46,631 nucleotides of DNA from an uncultured Eubacteriales bacterium (GTDB lineage: Bacteria > Bacillota > Clostridia > Oscillospirales > CAG-272): NCBI GenBank assembly GCA_900547565.1, contig URHI01000004.1, forward strand, positions 1-46,631, written 5' to 3'. Below the pieces are notes generated by a model. The model made no database searches, was not told where the DNA came from, and worked only from the letters and a program-made list of their open reading frames with translations. The stretch's first letter is position 1; each line of letters opens with the position of its first letter. Shown in pieces: positions 34,811 through 42,336 of this stretch. The translations under genes were made by a program, and so were the position numbers.

Positions 34811-35068
34811 TTATTTAGCTTTTTCGATGATCCTGACAACACGCCATCTTTTTGTTTTGGACAGCGGTCTTGTTTCCATGATCTCGACCTTATCGCCGAT
34901 GCCGCATGCGTTCTCTTCGTCATTGGCATGGACTTTAAGTGTACGCTTGATGATTTTGCCGTAAATGGGGTGTCTTACGTTATCTTCGATAGCGACAGTA
35001 ACCGTCTTATCCATCTTGTCGCTGGAAACGATACCAACACGGGTCTTTCTGAGATTTCTTTCTTCCAT
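34811..35068 (-). CDS. rpsQ: 30S ribosomal protein S17
   Basis: 85 aa. RKTRVGIVSSDKMDKTVTV and HPIYGKIIKRTLKVHAND are S17 hallmarks (OB fold, primary 16S binder). A 58-nt gap separates it from rplN. Confidence 0.98.
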   Translation of the reverse strand: MEERNLRKTRVGIVSSDKMDKTVTVAIEDNVRHPIYGKIIKRTLKVHANDEENACGIGDKVEIMETRPLSKTKRWRVVRIIEKAK

Positions 35069-35080
35069 GACCTGTCCTCC

Positions 35081-35272
35081 TTATGCGTCCTTCTTTTCAG
35101 AAAGGATGGTCATTACGCGCGCGATGTCACGCTTGACCTCGGGAATACGATTTGTGTTTTCAAGCTGATTGATCGCAAGCTGGAAACGGAGGTTGAAAAG
35201 CTCAGTCTTGAGTTCCTTGAGCTTGGTGTTGAGTTCATCAACTGATAATGCTCTTATTTCATTGATTTTCAC
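35081..35272 (-). CDS. rpmC: 50S ribosomal protein L29
   Basis: 63 aa, two-helix hairpin. MKINEIRALSVDELNTKLKE then LFNLRFQLAINQLENTNRI. With L23 it frames the tunnel exit. It starts 4 nt after the rplP stop. Confidence 0.97.
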   Translation of the reverse strand: MKINEIRALSVDELNTKLKELKTELFNLRFQLAINQLENTNRIPEVKRDIARVMTILSEKKDA

Positions 35273-35276
35273 AGCT

Positions 35277-35693
35277 TTATGCCTCCTGTTCCTTTATTAT
35301 GAACTTGGTCTTAATAGGCAGCTTGTGTCCGGCAAGACGCATAGCCTCGCGGGCCACCGCCTCATCCACACCGTCCATTTCAAACAGCACTCTGCCCGGC
35401 TTAACCACGGCAACCCAGTATTCAGGAGAACCTTTACCGGAACCCATTCGGGTTTCAGCAGGCTTCTCGGTGATGGGCTTGTCGGGGAATATTTTGATCC
35501 AGACGTTACCGCCACGCTTGATGTAACGTGTCATAGCGATACGTGCTGCTTCGATCTGATTGCTGGTAATCCAGGCCGGCTCCAGAGCCACAAGGCCGAA
35601 ACGACCATTGCTCAGGGTGTTGCCGCGCATGGCCTTACCCTTAAGTCTGCCGCGCTGTACGCGACGGAACTTAACTCTTTTAGGCATTAACAT
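35277..35693 (-). CDS. rplP: 50S ribosomal protein L16
   Basis: 138 aa from ATG 35693 (MLMPKRVKFRRVQRGRLKG); the longer open frame overlaps rpsC and is spurious. GSGKGSPEYWVAVVKPGRVL is the conserved segment near the A-site. GGAGG lies within the last codons of rpsC, whose stop is 1 nt upstream of the start region. Confidence 0.97.
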   Translation of the reverse strand: MLMPKRVKFRRVQRGRLKGKAMRGNTLSNGRFGLVALEPAWITSNQIEAARIAMTRYIKRGGNVWIKIFPDKPITEKPAETRMGSGKGSPEYWVAVVKPGRVLFEMDGVDEAVAREAMRLAGHKLPIKTKFIIKEQEA

Positions 35694-35694
35694 T

Positions 35695-36483
35695 TTATTT
35701 CTTGCCTCCTTCTCTGGGAGCTCTGTCGGAACGTGCCGCACCGTCACGCGGAGGTCTGCGATCACCGCGGTTATCTCTGCGATCACCGCCGCGGTTGTCT
35801 CTGCGGTCTCTGCGGTCGCGGTTGTCTCTGGGGGTGTAGCCCTGTCTGTTCACATCGTTGAGAACCTCACCGATGTAGATCCAGACCTTGATGCCGATCT
35901 TACCGTATGTGGTATTGGCCTCCCAGAAGCCGTAGTCGATATCGGCTCTCAGCGTCTGCAGCGGGATGGTCCCCTCATGGTAATGCTCGGTACGGGCTAT
36001 CTCAGCGCCGCCAAGACGTCCGCCACAGGATATTTTGATACCCTTAGCGCCAAGACGCATGGTGTTGCGGATAGCCATTTTCATAGCGCGGCGGAAAGAG
36101 ATACGGCGCTCGAGCTGAGAAGCGATGTTCTCTGCCACCAGCTGTGCATTCAGGTCAGGCTGTCTTACCTCGACGATGTCGAGTCTGACTTCCTTGCCCA
36201 GCATGTTCTTAAGAATTTCCTTGTACTTTTCCTTCTCAGCGCCGCCGTGACCGATGATCATGCCGGGCTTCGCGCAGTGAACGGTGATCTTGACCAGCTT
36301 GGAAGTACGCTCGATCTCGATCTTGGGAACACCTGCGTTCTTGAAGGTTTCCTTGAGGAATTTTCTGATGTTGTAATCGGAAACAATGGTATCGCCGAAT
36401 TCTTTATCCTCGACAAACCATCTGGAGTTCCAATTCTTGATTACGCCCACACGGAGTCCGTGGGGATTAACTTTCTGTCCCAT
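35695..36483 (-). CDS. rpsC: 30S ribosomal protein S3 with Arg/Asp-rich tail
   Basis: 262 aa, against about 210-235 usually. MGQKVNPHGLRVGVIKNW starts it, the KH domain has GMIIGHGGAEKEKYKEI, and GAEIARTEHYHEGTIPLQTL is in the C-terminal domain. The last 45 residues are a repetitive tail rich in RDNRGD-type units (RDNRDRRDRRDNRGGDRRDN and onward), probably disordered and able to touch mRNA or rRNA at the entry channel. Confidence 0.97.
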   Translation of the reverse strand: MGQKVNPHGLRVGVIKNWNSRWFVEDKEFGDTIVSDYNIRKFLKETFKNAGVPKIEIERTSKLVKITVHCAKPGMIIGHGGAEKEKYKEILKNMLGKEVRLDIVEVRQPDLNAQLVAENIASQLERRISFRRAMKMAIRNTMRLGAKGIKISCGGRLGGAEIARTEHYHEGTIPLQTLRADIDYGFWEANTTYGKIGIKVWIYIGEVLNDVNRQGYTPRDNRDRRDRRDNRGGDRRDNRGDRRPPRDGAARSDRAPREGGKK

Positions 36484-36498
36484 TCAGCTTTACCCTCC

Positions 36499-36840
36499 TT
36501 ATGCTCTTTCCTTAACAGCTATTGTCACATGGCAGGTCCGTCTGAGGATCCTGTCTGCGCTTCCCTTTGCACGGGGACTTGTACGCTTGCTGTACTTCAT
36601 ATGCCCCTGGCAGACGAAGCATTCGGAGATATAGAGCTTTGATGTGTCCATATGATAATTGTGTTCAGCGTTTGCGACAGCGCTTCCCAGCAGCTTGACC
36701 AGGTAGGGCGACGAACCCTTAGGAGTGTTCTTAAGGATCGCCATGGCGACACCCGCGTCCTTACCTCTTATGAGGTCGAGAACGAACTTGACCTTGCGCG
36801 GGGAAAGTCTGGCATCACGAAGATGTGCTTTTGCTTCCAT
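36499..36840 (-). CDS. rplV: 50S ribosomal protein L22
   Basis: 113 aa from ATG 36840 (GGGAGGAAAACATCAAA upstream). AHLRDARLSPRKVKFVLDLI at the start and the tunnel-loop tip KRTSPRAKGSADRIL are recognisable. The loop lines the nascent-chain tunnel and is a macrolide resistance site. Confidence 0.97.
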   Translation of the reverse strand: MEAKAHLRDARLSPRKVKFVLDLIRGKDAGVAMAILKNTPKGSSPYLVKLLGSAVANAEHNYHMDTSKLYISECFVCQGHMKYSKRTSPRAKGSADRILRRTCHVTIAVKERA

Positions 36841-36863
36841 TTTGATGTTTTCCTCCCTTTGCA

Positions 36864-37145
36864 TTATTTACCGGTGTTGGATGTCTTGGAACCGGAGTGG
36901 CCTTTAAAGGTACGCGTAGGCGCGAACTCGCCCAGCTTGTGACCAACCATATCCTCTGTCACATAGACGGGAACGTGCTTCTTACCATCGTGAACTGCGA
37001 TCGTATGACCGACGAATTCAGGGAATATGGTAGATGCGCGGGACCAGGTTTTGAGAACTTTCTTCTCGTTCTTTTCATTCATGGCGCAAATACGGGCGTA
37101 GAGCTTGGCTTCTACGAAAGGCGCCTTTTTAAGACTTCTGCTCAT
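36864..37145 (-). CDS. rpsS: 30S ribosomal protein S19
   Basis: 93 aa. MSRSLKKAPFVEAKL, KTWSRASTIFPEFVGHTIAV and GHKLGEFAPTRTFKGH match S19, which with S13 forms the head of the small subunit. Confidence 0.98.
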   Translation of the reverse strand: MSRSLKKAPFVEAKLYARICAMNEKNEKKVLKTWSRASTIFPEFVGHTIAVHDGKKHVPVYVTEDMVGHKLGEFAPTRTFKGHSGSKTSNTGK

Positions 37146-37159
37146 TCTACATTCCCTCC

Positions 37160-37990
37160 TTATTTAGCGTTTCTGCGTTTCACGATGAATTTGTTGGTTC
37201 TTGCCTTCTTGTTTCTGGTCTTATAACCGAGAGCAGGCTTACCCCAAGGAGTCAGAGGGCCGGGATGACCGACAGGTGACTTACCTTCACCACCACCGTG
37301 AGGGTGATCGCAGGGGTTCATAACAGAACCGCGGACGGTAGGACGTATGCCCTTGTGACGTGTCTTACCGGCTTTACCGACCTTAACCGTGTCGTGCTCG
37401 ATGTTGCCGACCTGGCCGATAGTTGCCTTGCAGTCCAGACGGACTATTCTCACCTCACCGGAAGGCAGTCTGACCTGAGCGGAACCGTTTTCCTTAGCGA
37501 TAAGCTGAGCGAAAACGCCTGCCGCACGGACCAGCTGAGCGCCCTTGCCGGGATAAAGCTCGATGTTGTGTATCATAGTACCGACAGGAATGTTGGCCAC
37601 AGGAAGTGTGTTGCCGGGTTTGATGTCGGCATCCGCACCGGAGTAAACCTTGTCACCGTCAGTCAGGCCCAAAGGAGCGATGATATAGCTTCTGTCGCCG
37701 GCTTCATTCTCAAGCAGAGCGATGTAAGCAGAGCGGTTGGGGTCGTACTCGACACCGATAACAGTTGCGGGAGAAGTATTCTGACGCTTGTAATCGATGA
37801 TTCTGTACTTGATCTTGTTGCCGCCGCCTCTGTGACGGACGGTGATGCGACCGTAGCTGTTACGGCCGGCGTGCTTTTTCTTGATGACAGTCAGAGACTT
37901 TTCGGGAGTGAACTTGGTGATCTCCTCGAAGGTCGGGACAGTCATGTTTCTTCTTGCCGGGGTAGTCGGCTTATACTTAATTGTAGGCAT
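37160..37990 (-). CDS. rplB: 50S ribosomal protein L2
   Basis: 276 aa. KSLTVIKKKHAGRNSYGRIT and the C-terminal GSVMNPCDHPHGGGEGKSPV identify L2, required for subunit joining and the peptidyl transferase centre. The HPHGGGEG histidine is intact. Confidence 0.98.
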   Translation of the reverse strand: MPTIKYKPTTPARRNMTVPTFEEITKFTPEKSLTVIKKKHAGRNSYGRITVRHRGGGNKIKYRIIDYKRQNTSPATVIGVEYDPNRSAYIALLENEAGDRSYIIAPLGLTDGDKVYSGADADIKPGNTLPVANIPVGTMIHNIELYPGKGAQLVRAAGVFAQLIAKENGSAQVRLPSGEVRIVRLDCKATIGQVGNIEHDTVKVGKAGKTRHKGIRPTVRGSVMNPCDHPHGGGEGKSPVGHPGPLTPWGKPALGYKTRNKKARTNKFIVKRRNAK

Positions 37991-38009
37991 TCTGCTTCAA
38001 CCTCCCCTA

Positions 38010-38432
38010 TCAGTTCATACCTTCGAAGAACTCGATAGTGTTAGACTCGACAGTGAGCGTAACAATCGCTTTCTTCCAGGCAGAGGTGTAACCCTCATGA
38101 ACGCCCATCTTCTTGGGCTTGCGCTTCATGTTGACGACGTTGACATCCTTGACCTGCACGTTGAACAGCTCCTCAACAGCGGCTGCGATCTCGGGCTTTG
38201 TGGCTTTTCTGTCAACCTTAAAGACGTACTTTTTGCAGATGGGAGCGGGAGCAAGCGGCTCGCGCACGGTCTTTCCGGCCTTCTCGGCGCGGGCAACCTT
38301 ATTCTTATATCTGTCGGATTTCATTACGTCCTTGGGGTCTTTGCGTATCTTGTTTCTCTCGCCGGACATTTGAGCGAAGCTCTCCTCGGAAATAACGGGA
38401 GCAATGATAATGTCCTGTGCCATTCTACTCAT
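38010..38432 (-). CDS. rplW: 50S ribosomal protein L23 with N-terminal insertion
   Basis: 140 aa, against about 95-100 usually. The start AQDIIIAPVISEESF is the normal first segment, and from KYVFKVDRKATKPEIAAAVE to the end it is normal L23. Between them sit about 40 extra basic residues (QMSGERNKIRKDPKDVMKSD followed by RYKNKVARAEKAGKTVRE and LAPAPICK). L23 lines the tunnel exit and docks trigger factor and SRP. The start at 38432 overlaps the rplD stop by one base; ATG 38423 is an alternative. Confidence 0.95.
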   Translation of the reverse strand: MSRMAQDIIIAPVISEESFAQMSGERNKIRKDPKDVMKSDRYKNKVARAEKAGKTVREPLAPAPICKKYVFKVDRKATKPEIAAAVEELFNVQVKDVNVVNMKRKPKKMGVHEGYTSAWKKAIVTLTVESNTIEFFEGMN

Positions 38433-39055
38433 TACGCATATACCTCCTCAAGCATTTTGACCGCTTCCTTGGCAATGATGAACTTGTCAGCATTGAGGAT
38501 ATCATACACGTTAATGGTGTTGTAAAGTGCGGTCTGTACGCCGGCAATGTTAGCGCAGGACTTGATAACCTTTGCGTCAACAGCAGGCAGTACTATGAGA
38601 GCCTTTCTGTCGGAGCCGACAGCACCCAGCATGTTGACCATGGTCTTGGTGCTGTAGTTGTCGCACTTGATCTCGTCGATAACAATGAGATCGCCGGCAG
38701 CAACCTTGGCAGACAGTGCGCTGTAAAGCGCCACTCTCTTTGTCTTTTTATTCATGCCGGTGCGGTAGCTTCTGGGCTTAGGGCCGAGAGCGATACCGCC
38801 GTGTGTCCACTGAGGCGAACGAGTGGAACCCTGACGGGCTCTGCCGGTCCCCTTCTGTCTCCAGGGCTTCTTACCACCGCCGGATACCTCACCGCGGGTG
38901 AGTGTGGACTGAGTTCCCTGTCTCTGATTGAGCAGGTAAGCTCTTACTGCGGCATGGAGAACTGCTTCATTCACATCCGCGCCGAAGATAACATCGGACA
39001 GCGTGATTTCACCGACATTGTTGCCGGCCATGTCCATTACTTTTACGTTTGGCAT
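38432..39055 (-). CDS. rplD: 50S ribosomal protein L4
   Basis: 207 aa. RQGTQSTLTRGEVSGGGKKP with WRQKGTGRARQGSTRSPQW is the tunnel-lining loop. L4 is the S10-operon repressor in E. coli; whether it acts on the leader at 40146-40460 here is unknown. Confidence 0.98.
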   Translation of the reverse strand: MPNVKVMDMAGNNVGEITLSDVIFGADVNEAVLHAAVRAYLLNQRQGTQSTLTRGEVSGGGKKPWRQKGTGRARQGSTRSPQWTHGGIALGPKPRSYRTGMNKKTKRVALYSALSAKVAAGDLIVIDEIKCDNYSTKTMVNMLGAVGSDRKALIVLPAVDAKVIKSCANIAGVQTALYNTINVYDILNADKFIIAKEAVKMLEEVYA

Positions 39056-39075
39056 TGTTCTTCCTCCTTACCGCG

Positions 39076-39708
39076 TTATGCTTTGACCGAGTCGCGTATG
39101 AACACTATGCCGTCCTTGGCGCCGGGAATGGCACCCTTGATGGCAATGAGGTTGTTCTCAGCGTCGATCTTAACGACCTTAAGATTGAGTATCGTAACCT
39201 GTTCGTTACCGTACTGTCCGGCCATCTTCTTGTTTTTGAAAATACGTGAAGGGCTGGAGTTAGCACCCATGGAACCGGGCTGACGGTGTACAGGGCCGAC
39301 ACCGTGGGTCATTCTCAGCTTATGGCAGTTCCAACGCTTGACAACACCGGAATATCCGTGGCCTTTTGTAATCCCGGTAACGTCGACCTTGTCGCCGGAG
39401 GCGAAGGTATCGACAGAGATTGTGTCGCCCACGTTGTAGCCGGAGCAGTCGTCAAGACGGAACTCCTTAAGATGCTTCTTCACAGCGACGCCCGCCGCAG
39501 TGAAATGACCGATTTCGGGCTTGTTAAGGTGCTTTTCCTTAACGTCCATAAACCCAAGCTGAAGCGCATCGTAACCTTCCTTATCGGAGGTCTTTTTCTG
39601 TGCAACCACGCACGGACCCGCTTCGATGACAGTTACCGGAATGACATTACCCTTCTCGTCGAAGATCTGAGTCATTCCCAGCTTCTTGCCGATGATTGCT
39701 TTTTTCAT
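39076..39708 (-). CDS. rplC: 50S ribosomal protein L3
   Basis: 210 aa. KKAIIGKKLGMTQIFDEKGN at the start and THGVGPVHRQPGSMGANSSP are the L3 marks. The 125-nt gap to rpsJ is unusually long for this cluster; it holds a small hairpin GCCGC-CTC-GCGGC (39779-39791) and several G+C-rich complementary stretches but no clear promoter. Confidence 0.98.
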   Translation of the reverse strand: MKKAIIGKKLGMTQIFDEKGNVIPVTVIEAGPCVVAQKKTSDKEGYDALQLGFMDVKEKHLNKPEIGHFTAAGVAVKKHLKEFRLDDCSGYNVGDTISVDTFASGDKVDVTGITKGHGYSGVVKRWNCHKLRMTHGVGPVHRQPGSMGANSSPSRIFKNKKMAGQYGNEQVTILNLKVVKIDAENNLIAIKGAIPGAKDGIVFIRDSVKA

Positions 39709-39833
39709 TTTTTCTCCTGTAGGTTATTGGTTGACGCTTTGGATTTCCCTTGCGGGTTACGCCAACATGACCGACAATGCCGCCTCGCGGCGATTGGGGT
39801 GTTTTGCACGAGTTTTTTCGGGAACGCTTGATA

Positions 39834-40145
39834 TTATAATTTGATCTCGATTTCCACTCCTGCGGGAAGTTCAATGTTCATCAGGTCCTCGACCAGCTTC
39901 TTTGAGGGTCTGATGATGTCAATCAGTCTTTTGTGAGTGCGATATTCGAACTGCTCACGGCTGTCCTTGTACTTGTGCACCGCACGGAGAATAGTGATTA
40001 TCTCCTTGTCGGTGGGAAGCGGAACAGGACCGGAAACAGTAGCACCCTGTCTTTTGGCGACCTCGACGATTTTCTGCGCCGCGGTATCGATCAGCGTGTG
40101 ATCGTAGCTCTTAAGACGGATTCTGATTTTTTCATTGGCTGCCAT
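39834..40145 (-). CDS. rpsJ: 30S ribosomal protein S10
   Basis: 103 aa. KIRIRLKSYDHTLIDTAAQK and REQFEYRTHKRLIDIIRPS are diagnostic. First gene of the S10-spc-alpha cluster, and also NusE in antitermination. GGAGGCACAAAA precedes ATG. The tuf, fusA, rpsG and rpsL genes often found upstream are absent. Confidence 0.98.
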   Translation of the reverse strand: MAANEKIRIRLKSYDHTLIDTAAQKIVEVAKRQGATVSGPVPLPTDKEIITILRAVHKYKDSREQFEYRTHKRLIDIIRPSKKLVEDLMNIELPAGVEIEIKL

Positions 40146-40460
40146 TTTTGTGCCTCCTTCTTTGAATTTGTCATTCCCAGCCTTATAATTAATGAAGCTT
40201 TGTGGGGAATGCGTTTTGGGAAGTGGCGCAAATTCGTTTCAACACGCCGCCGTGTGTTTCTTTCTCTTGCCTATAAAAAGCCGAATTTGCTCACGCTCAG
40301 CATTGCGTAGCAGAATTCGGATTAGCAAGGCTCCGGCGGTCCCGGGATAGCGGGTTGACTGCCCCGGTGCTACTCAGAATTATTGCCGCCCGATTTTCGG
40401 ACATACTCCGTGGAAATTACCTGCCTTGGCAGCAACCTTCCACTTCTTCGCATATCAAGC
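40146..40460 (-). promoter_or_regulatory. long structured leader of the S10 operon
   Basis: About 315 nt between the promoter and rpsJ. From the 5' end (minus strand) it contains GTGGAA...TTCCAC, which encloses CTGC-CAAG-GCAG, then GTCCG-AAAAT-CGGGC. TTGCTGCC can alternatively pair with GGCGGCAA. A CCGGG...CCCGG stem follows, then the terminator at 40275-40320. GTAGCA (40373-40368) is complementary to TGCTAC (40312-40307) inside the terminator's 5' arm, so an antiterminator is possible. This looks like transcription attenuation of the whole ribosomal cluster. I do not recognise the family by eye; a published S10 leader motif may exist. Confidence 0.55.
40275..40320 (-). terminator. intrinsic terminator within the S10 leader
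   Basis: Minus strand CCGAATT-C-TGCTACGC, 8-nt loop, GCGTGAGCA-AATTCGG, then CTTTTTATA. It lies about 130 nt upstream of the rpsJ start and 140-185 nt after the predicted transcription start. Confidence 0.75.
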
Positions 40461-40466
40461 TTAAAC

Positions 40467-40495
40467 ATTATATCACAATACAATTCATAATTCAA
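40467..40495 (-). promoter_or_regulatory. sigma-A promoter of the S10-spc-alpha cluster
   Basis: Minus strand TTGAAT (40495-40490), 17-bp spacer, TATAAT (40472-40467), in an A+T-rich region. Predicted start near 40460. No other promoter of this quality was noticed downstream in the cluster. Confidence 0.75.
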
Positions 40496-40692
40496 GGGAG
40501 TTTGAGGATTTTTCACCTTTAATTGTGTAGATTTTTGCATATCGCCTGCCTATATTTTTGTAAATAATGCACAATTCCAATTTTTTTCGCCCGTATATCA
40601 AATTATTTGTCCACACACCGGATGTGTTTACAGTTTGTTAACATTTTAGCGTTATAATTATTGTGATAAATTATAATTAATGAGGTATTATT

Positions 40693-41523
40693 ATGCACCC
40701 TCAGGCAAACAAGCTTAAAGTATACCTTTATTCATCACTTTCACTGTCCGGCATTTCTGCCATTCTGTACATTCTGTGCTTTGTTATGTCGTTCGACAGA
40801 ACGGTTAATTATTTTTCCGCCTCACCGCTGATCTATATTACCCGTACCCTGCTGGCCCTAAGCATAGCATGGACTGCGTCGTTGCTGATCTTAATACCGC
40901 GGGACGGACTTATCTCAACGGCTCCGGCTTACCGTTCGTTCAGTGCAAAATTCGCATACGTATTGACCGCGGCATTTATCTTTTCAACCTTTCTTCACAT
41001 CAGGCTTATCACAGCCTCCATCACCTCGCTGCTCGGCAGTGTGGCCGGAGCTTTGGTAGCAGCATATACCGGCATGACAGCAATATATCCCGATTCAAAA
41101 AAAGCCGTCAGATCACTGCTCGGCTACGCGCCTATTGTGTGGGCGTTCCTGTCAATTATCGACGCTTATTTCAACACATATGTAACCATGAACAGCCCTA
41201 TGAAGCTGCTTCTGGTGTTCAGCATGATATTTCTGATGCTGTTCCAGATTCAAGAGGAGGGCTATTCGGTAGATCGCGGCAGGCCGCGAATGTATGCCGT
41301 GTTCGGATTGCTCAGCGTAATGATGTCCCTGGCATTTTCACTGTCATACTTCATCTGCACGCTGACCGGAATATATAAGATTCCTGAGTTTATGCCCACT
41401 GCCATCGGTTCGCTGGCATATGCAGTCTACACCGTTGGCCGGCTGTTCGATATGCTGTCCGTAAGTGAGACGAATATAGTAGCAGAGAACGACACCGACA
41501 CCACGGAAAATCAGGACGAATAA
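40693..41523 (+). CDS. hypothetical polytopic membrane protein
   Basis: 276 aa, family not recognised. About seven to eight hydrophobic segments cover most of the length (near residues 13-33, 47-67, 85-105, 110-130, 143-163, 170-186, 200-222 and 232-250). It ends in an acidic tail (VAENDTDTTENQDE). No catalytic motif is visible. ATG follows GAGG. Upstream, 40496-40692 is A+T-rich with TATAAT at 40653 and 40672 but no good -35 box. It is 31 nt before the HTH gene and may be its co-transcribed partner. Confidence 0.8.
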   Translation: MHPQANKLKVYLYSSLSLSGISAILYILCFVMSFDRTVNYFSASPLIYITRTLLALSIAWTASLLILIPRDGLISTAPAYRSFSAKFAYVLTAAFIFSTFLHIRLITASITSLLGSVAGALVAAYTGMTAIYPDSKKAVRSLLGYAPIVWAFLSIIDAYFNTYVTMNSPMKLLLVFSMIFLMLFQIQEEGYSVDRGRPRMYAVFGLLSVMMSLAFSLSYFICTLTGIYKIPEFMPTAIGSLAYAVYTVGRLFDMLSVSETNIVAENDTDTTENQDE

Positions 41524-41554
41524 CCCCATATATTAAATAAGGTAGGTATTTTTC

Positions 41555-42103
41555 ATGTCCGCCAATCAGAGAATACAGTGGCTTCACCGTAAAATAACCG
41601 AAATGAGCTATCCAAATGCCAAACGCTTGGCAGAACGCTTCGGTATCTCACATCGCCAGGCGCAGCGCGATGTTGAGTTTCTGCAGCTTCGGATGGGTGC
41701 CCCGCTGGCATACGATTTCAAACGCCGCGGTTATTATTACACAGAGGAGTTTTCATTGCCGATTGCCGTCACAACGGCTAACAGCGAAGAATATAACGGT
41801 GTTGTGGCAACCGCTCCCGACCTTGACTCCGAGCCGCAGGCTGACAGTACCGTAATACAGCTCCAGCTTCCCTACTCCGCCCAAATAAAGGTTGCCGACC
41901 GACTGACCGCGGTAGAGATGGGAGGATACATAACCGAACGCATATCAGACAACGTCTATCGTTGCGAGTTTCACAGCATTGAGAAGTTCATGAGTGTGAT
42001 AATGTCGCTTGAAGCAGATATAACAGTTCTCTCTCCTGACTGGCTGCGTGCGCGGCTTGTCCGTGCGGCTGAACGTATAATACGAAACAATTCCGTCATT
42101 TGA
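41555..42103 (+). CDS. HTH transcriptional regulator with WCX-like C-terminus, no WYL core seen
   Basis: 182 aa, against about 300 for WYL regulators. The N-terminal winged helix reads NAKRLAERFGISHRQAQRDV then RMGAPLAYDFKRRGYYYTEE, as in YafY/DeoR-like WYL proteins. The C-terminal 80 residues (IQLQLPYSAQIKVADRL...FMSVIMSLEADITVLSPDWL then RARLVRAAERI) resemble the WCX domain. The intervening WYL domain is reduced to a short linker. It probably binds DNA and may sense through WCX. It sits between the membrane protein and rplJ; targets are unknown. Confidence 0.75.
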   Translation: MSANQRIQWLHRKITEMSYPNAKRLAERFGISHRQAQRDVEFLQLRMGAPLAYDFKRRGYYYTEEFSLPIAVTTANSEEYNGVVATAPDLDSEPQADSTVIQLQLPYSAQIKVADRLTAVEMGGYITERISDNVYRCEFHSIEKFMSVIMSLEADITVLSPDWLRARLVRAAERIIRNNSVI

Positions 42104-42134
42104 TGAAATTTTTTGACTTTTTTCAAAAAAACTA

Positions 42135-42163
42135 TTGACAACCCGGCAGAAATGTGGTATGAT
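42135..42163 (+). promoter_or_regulatory. sigma-A promoter of rplJ-rplL
   Basis: TTGACA (42135-42140), 17-bp spacer, TATGAT (42158-42163). Predicted start near 42170, placing the L10 leader at the very 5' end of the transcript. Confidence 0.8.
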
Positions 42164-42171
42164 TCTGCTGT

Positions 42172-42300
42172 TATCCAAAGACAGCAGGTTCCCGTAAAGG
42201 CCGCAAGCTCTCCTGCCGAGGATGTATAATAGCATATTTCACGTGTAAGCGTGGCTGTTATCCTTCTCTTGGGACTTTGCGTCTTCCGGGAGAAGGATAT
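42172..42300 (+). promoter_or_regulatory. ribosomal protein L10 leader
   Basis: The segment 42173-42234 has the conserved L10-leader features: ATCCAAAGACAGCAGG, a variable hairpin, then CCTGCCGAGGAT and GTATAAT. L10 (or L10-L12) binds this RNA and represses its own synthesis in B. subtilis and E. coli. A terminator-like hairpin at 42260-42298 follows, so control here is probably by attenuation. Confidence 0.85.
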
Positions 42301-42306
42301 TTTATT
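42260..42306 (+). terminator. attenuator terminator of the L10 leader
   Basis: ATCCTTCTC (42260-42268), long loop, GAGAAGGAT (42290-42298), then ATATTTTATTT. It is placed between the L10-binding region and the rplJ ribosome binding site GGGAGG. Confidence 0.65.
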
Positions 42307-42336
42307 TCCGTATTTCACATTGGGAGGTGAAACACA

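Noticed and set aside
35750..35840. Short tandem repeats near the rpsC 3' end as a CRISPR or satellite
   Set aside because: They are codon repeats of the S3 tail (CGxGAxAAC-type) with no regular spacers.
38417..39283. Plus-strand open frame of 288 codons opposite rplD/rplC
   Set aside because: It lies antisense to clear ribosomal protein genes, has no ribosome binding site, and its composition mirrors the real codons. The same applies to long antisense frames at 27401-28330, 35560-36642, 26530-27381 and 33384-34103 (+).
39709..39833. Possible extra gene or promoter between rpsJ and rplC
   Set aside because: The 75-codon frame there overlaps rplC and starts inside rpsJ; I found hairpins but no -10/-35 pair.
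40321..40400. T-box-like sequence (GGGACCGCC) in the S10 leader
   Set aside because: The T-box core (AGGGUGGNACCGCG) is not matched and no specifier or anticodon-like loop is seen; T-boxes also do not regulate r-protein operons as a rule.
42213..42235. TATAAT inside the L10 leader (GATGTATAATAGC) as a second promoter
   Set aside because: It belongs to the conserved L10-leader sequence and has no -35 box at the right distance.
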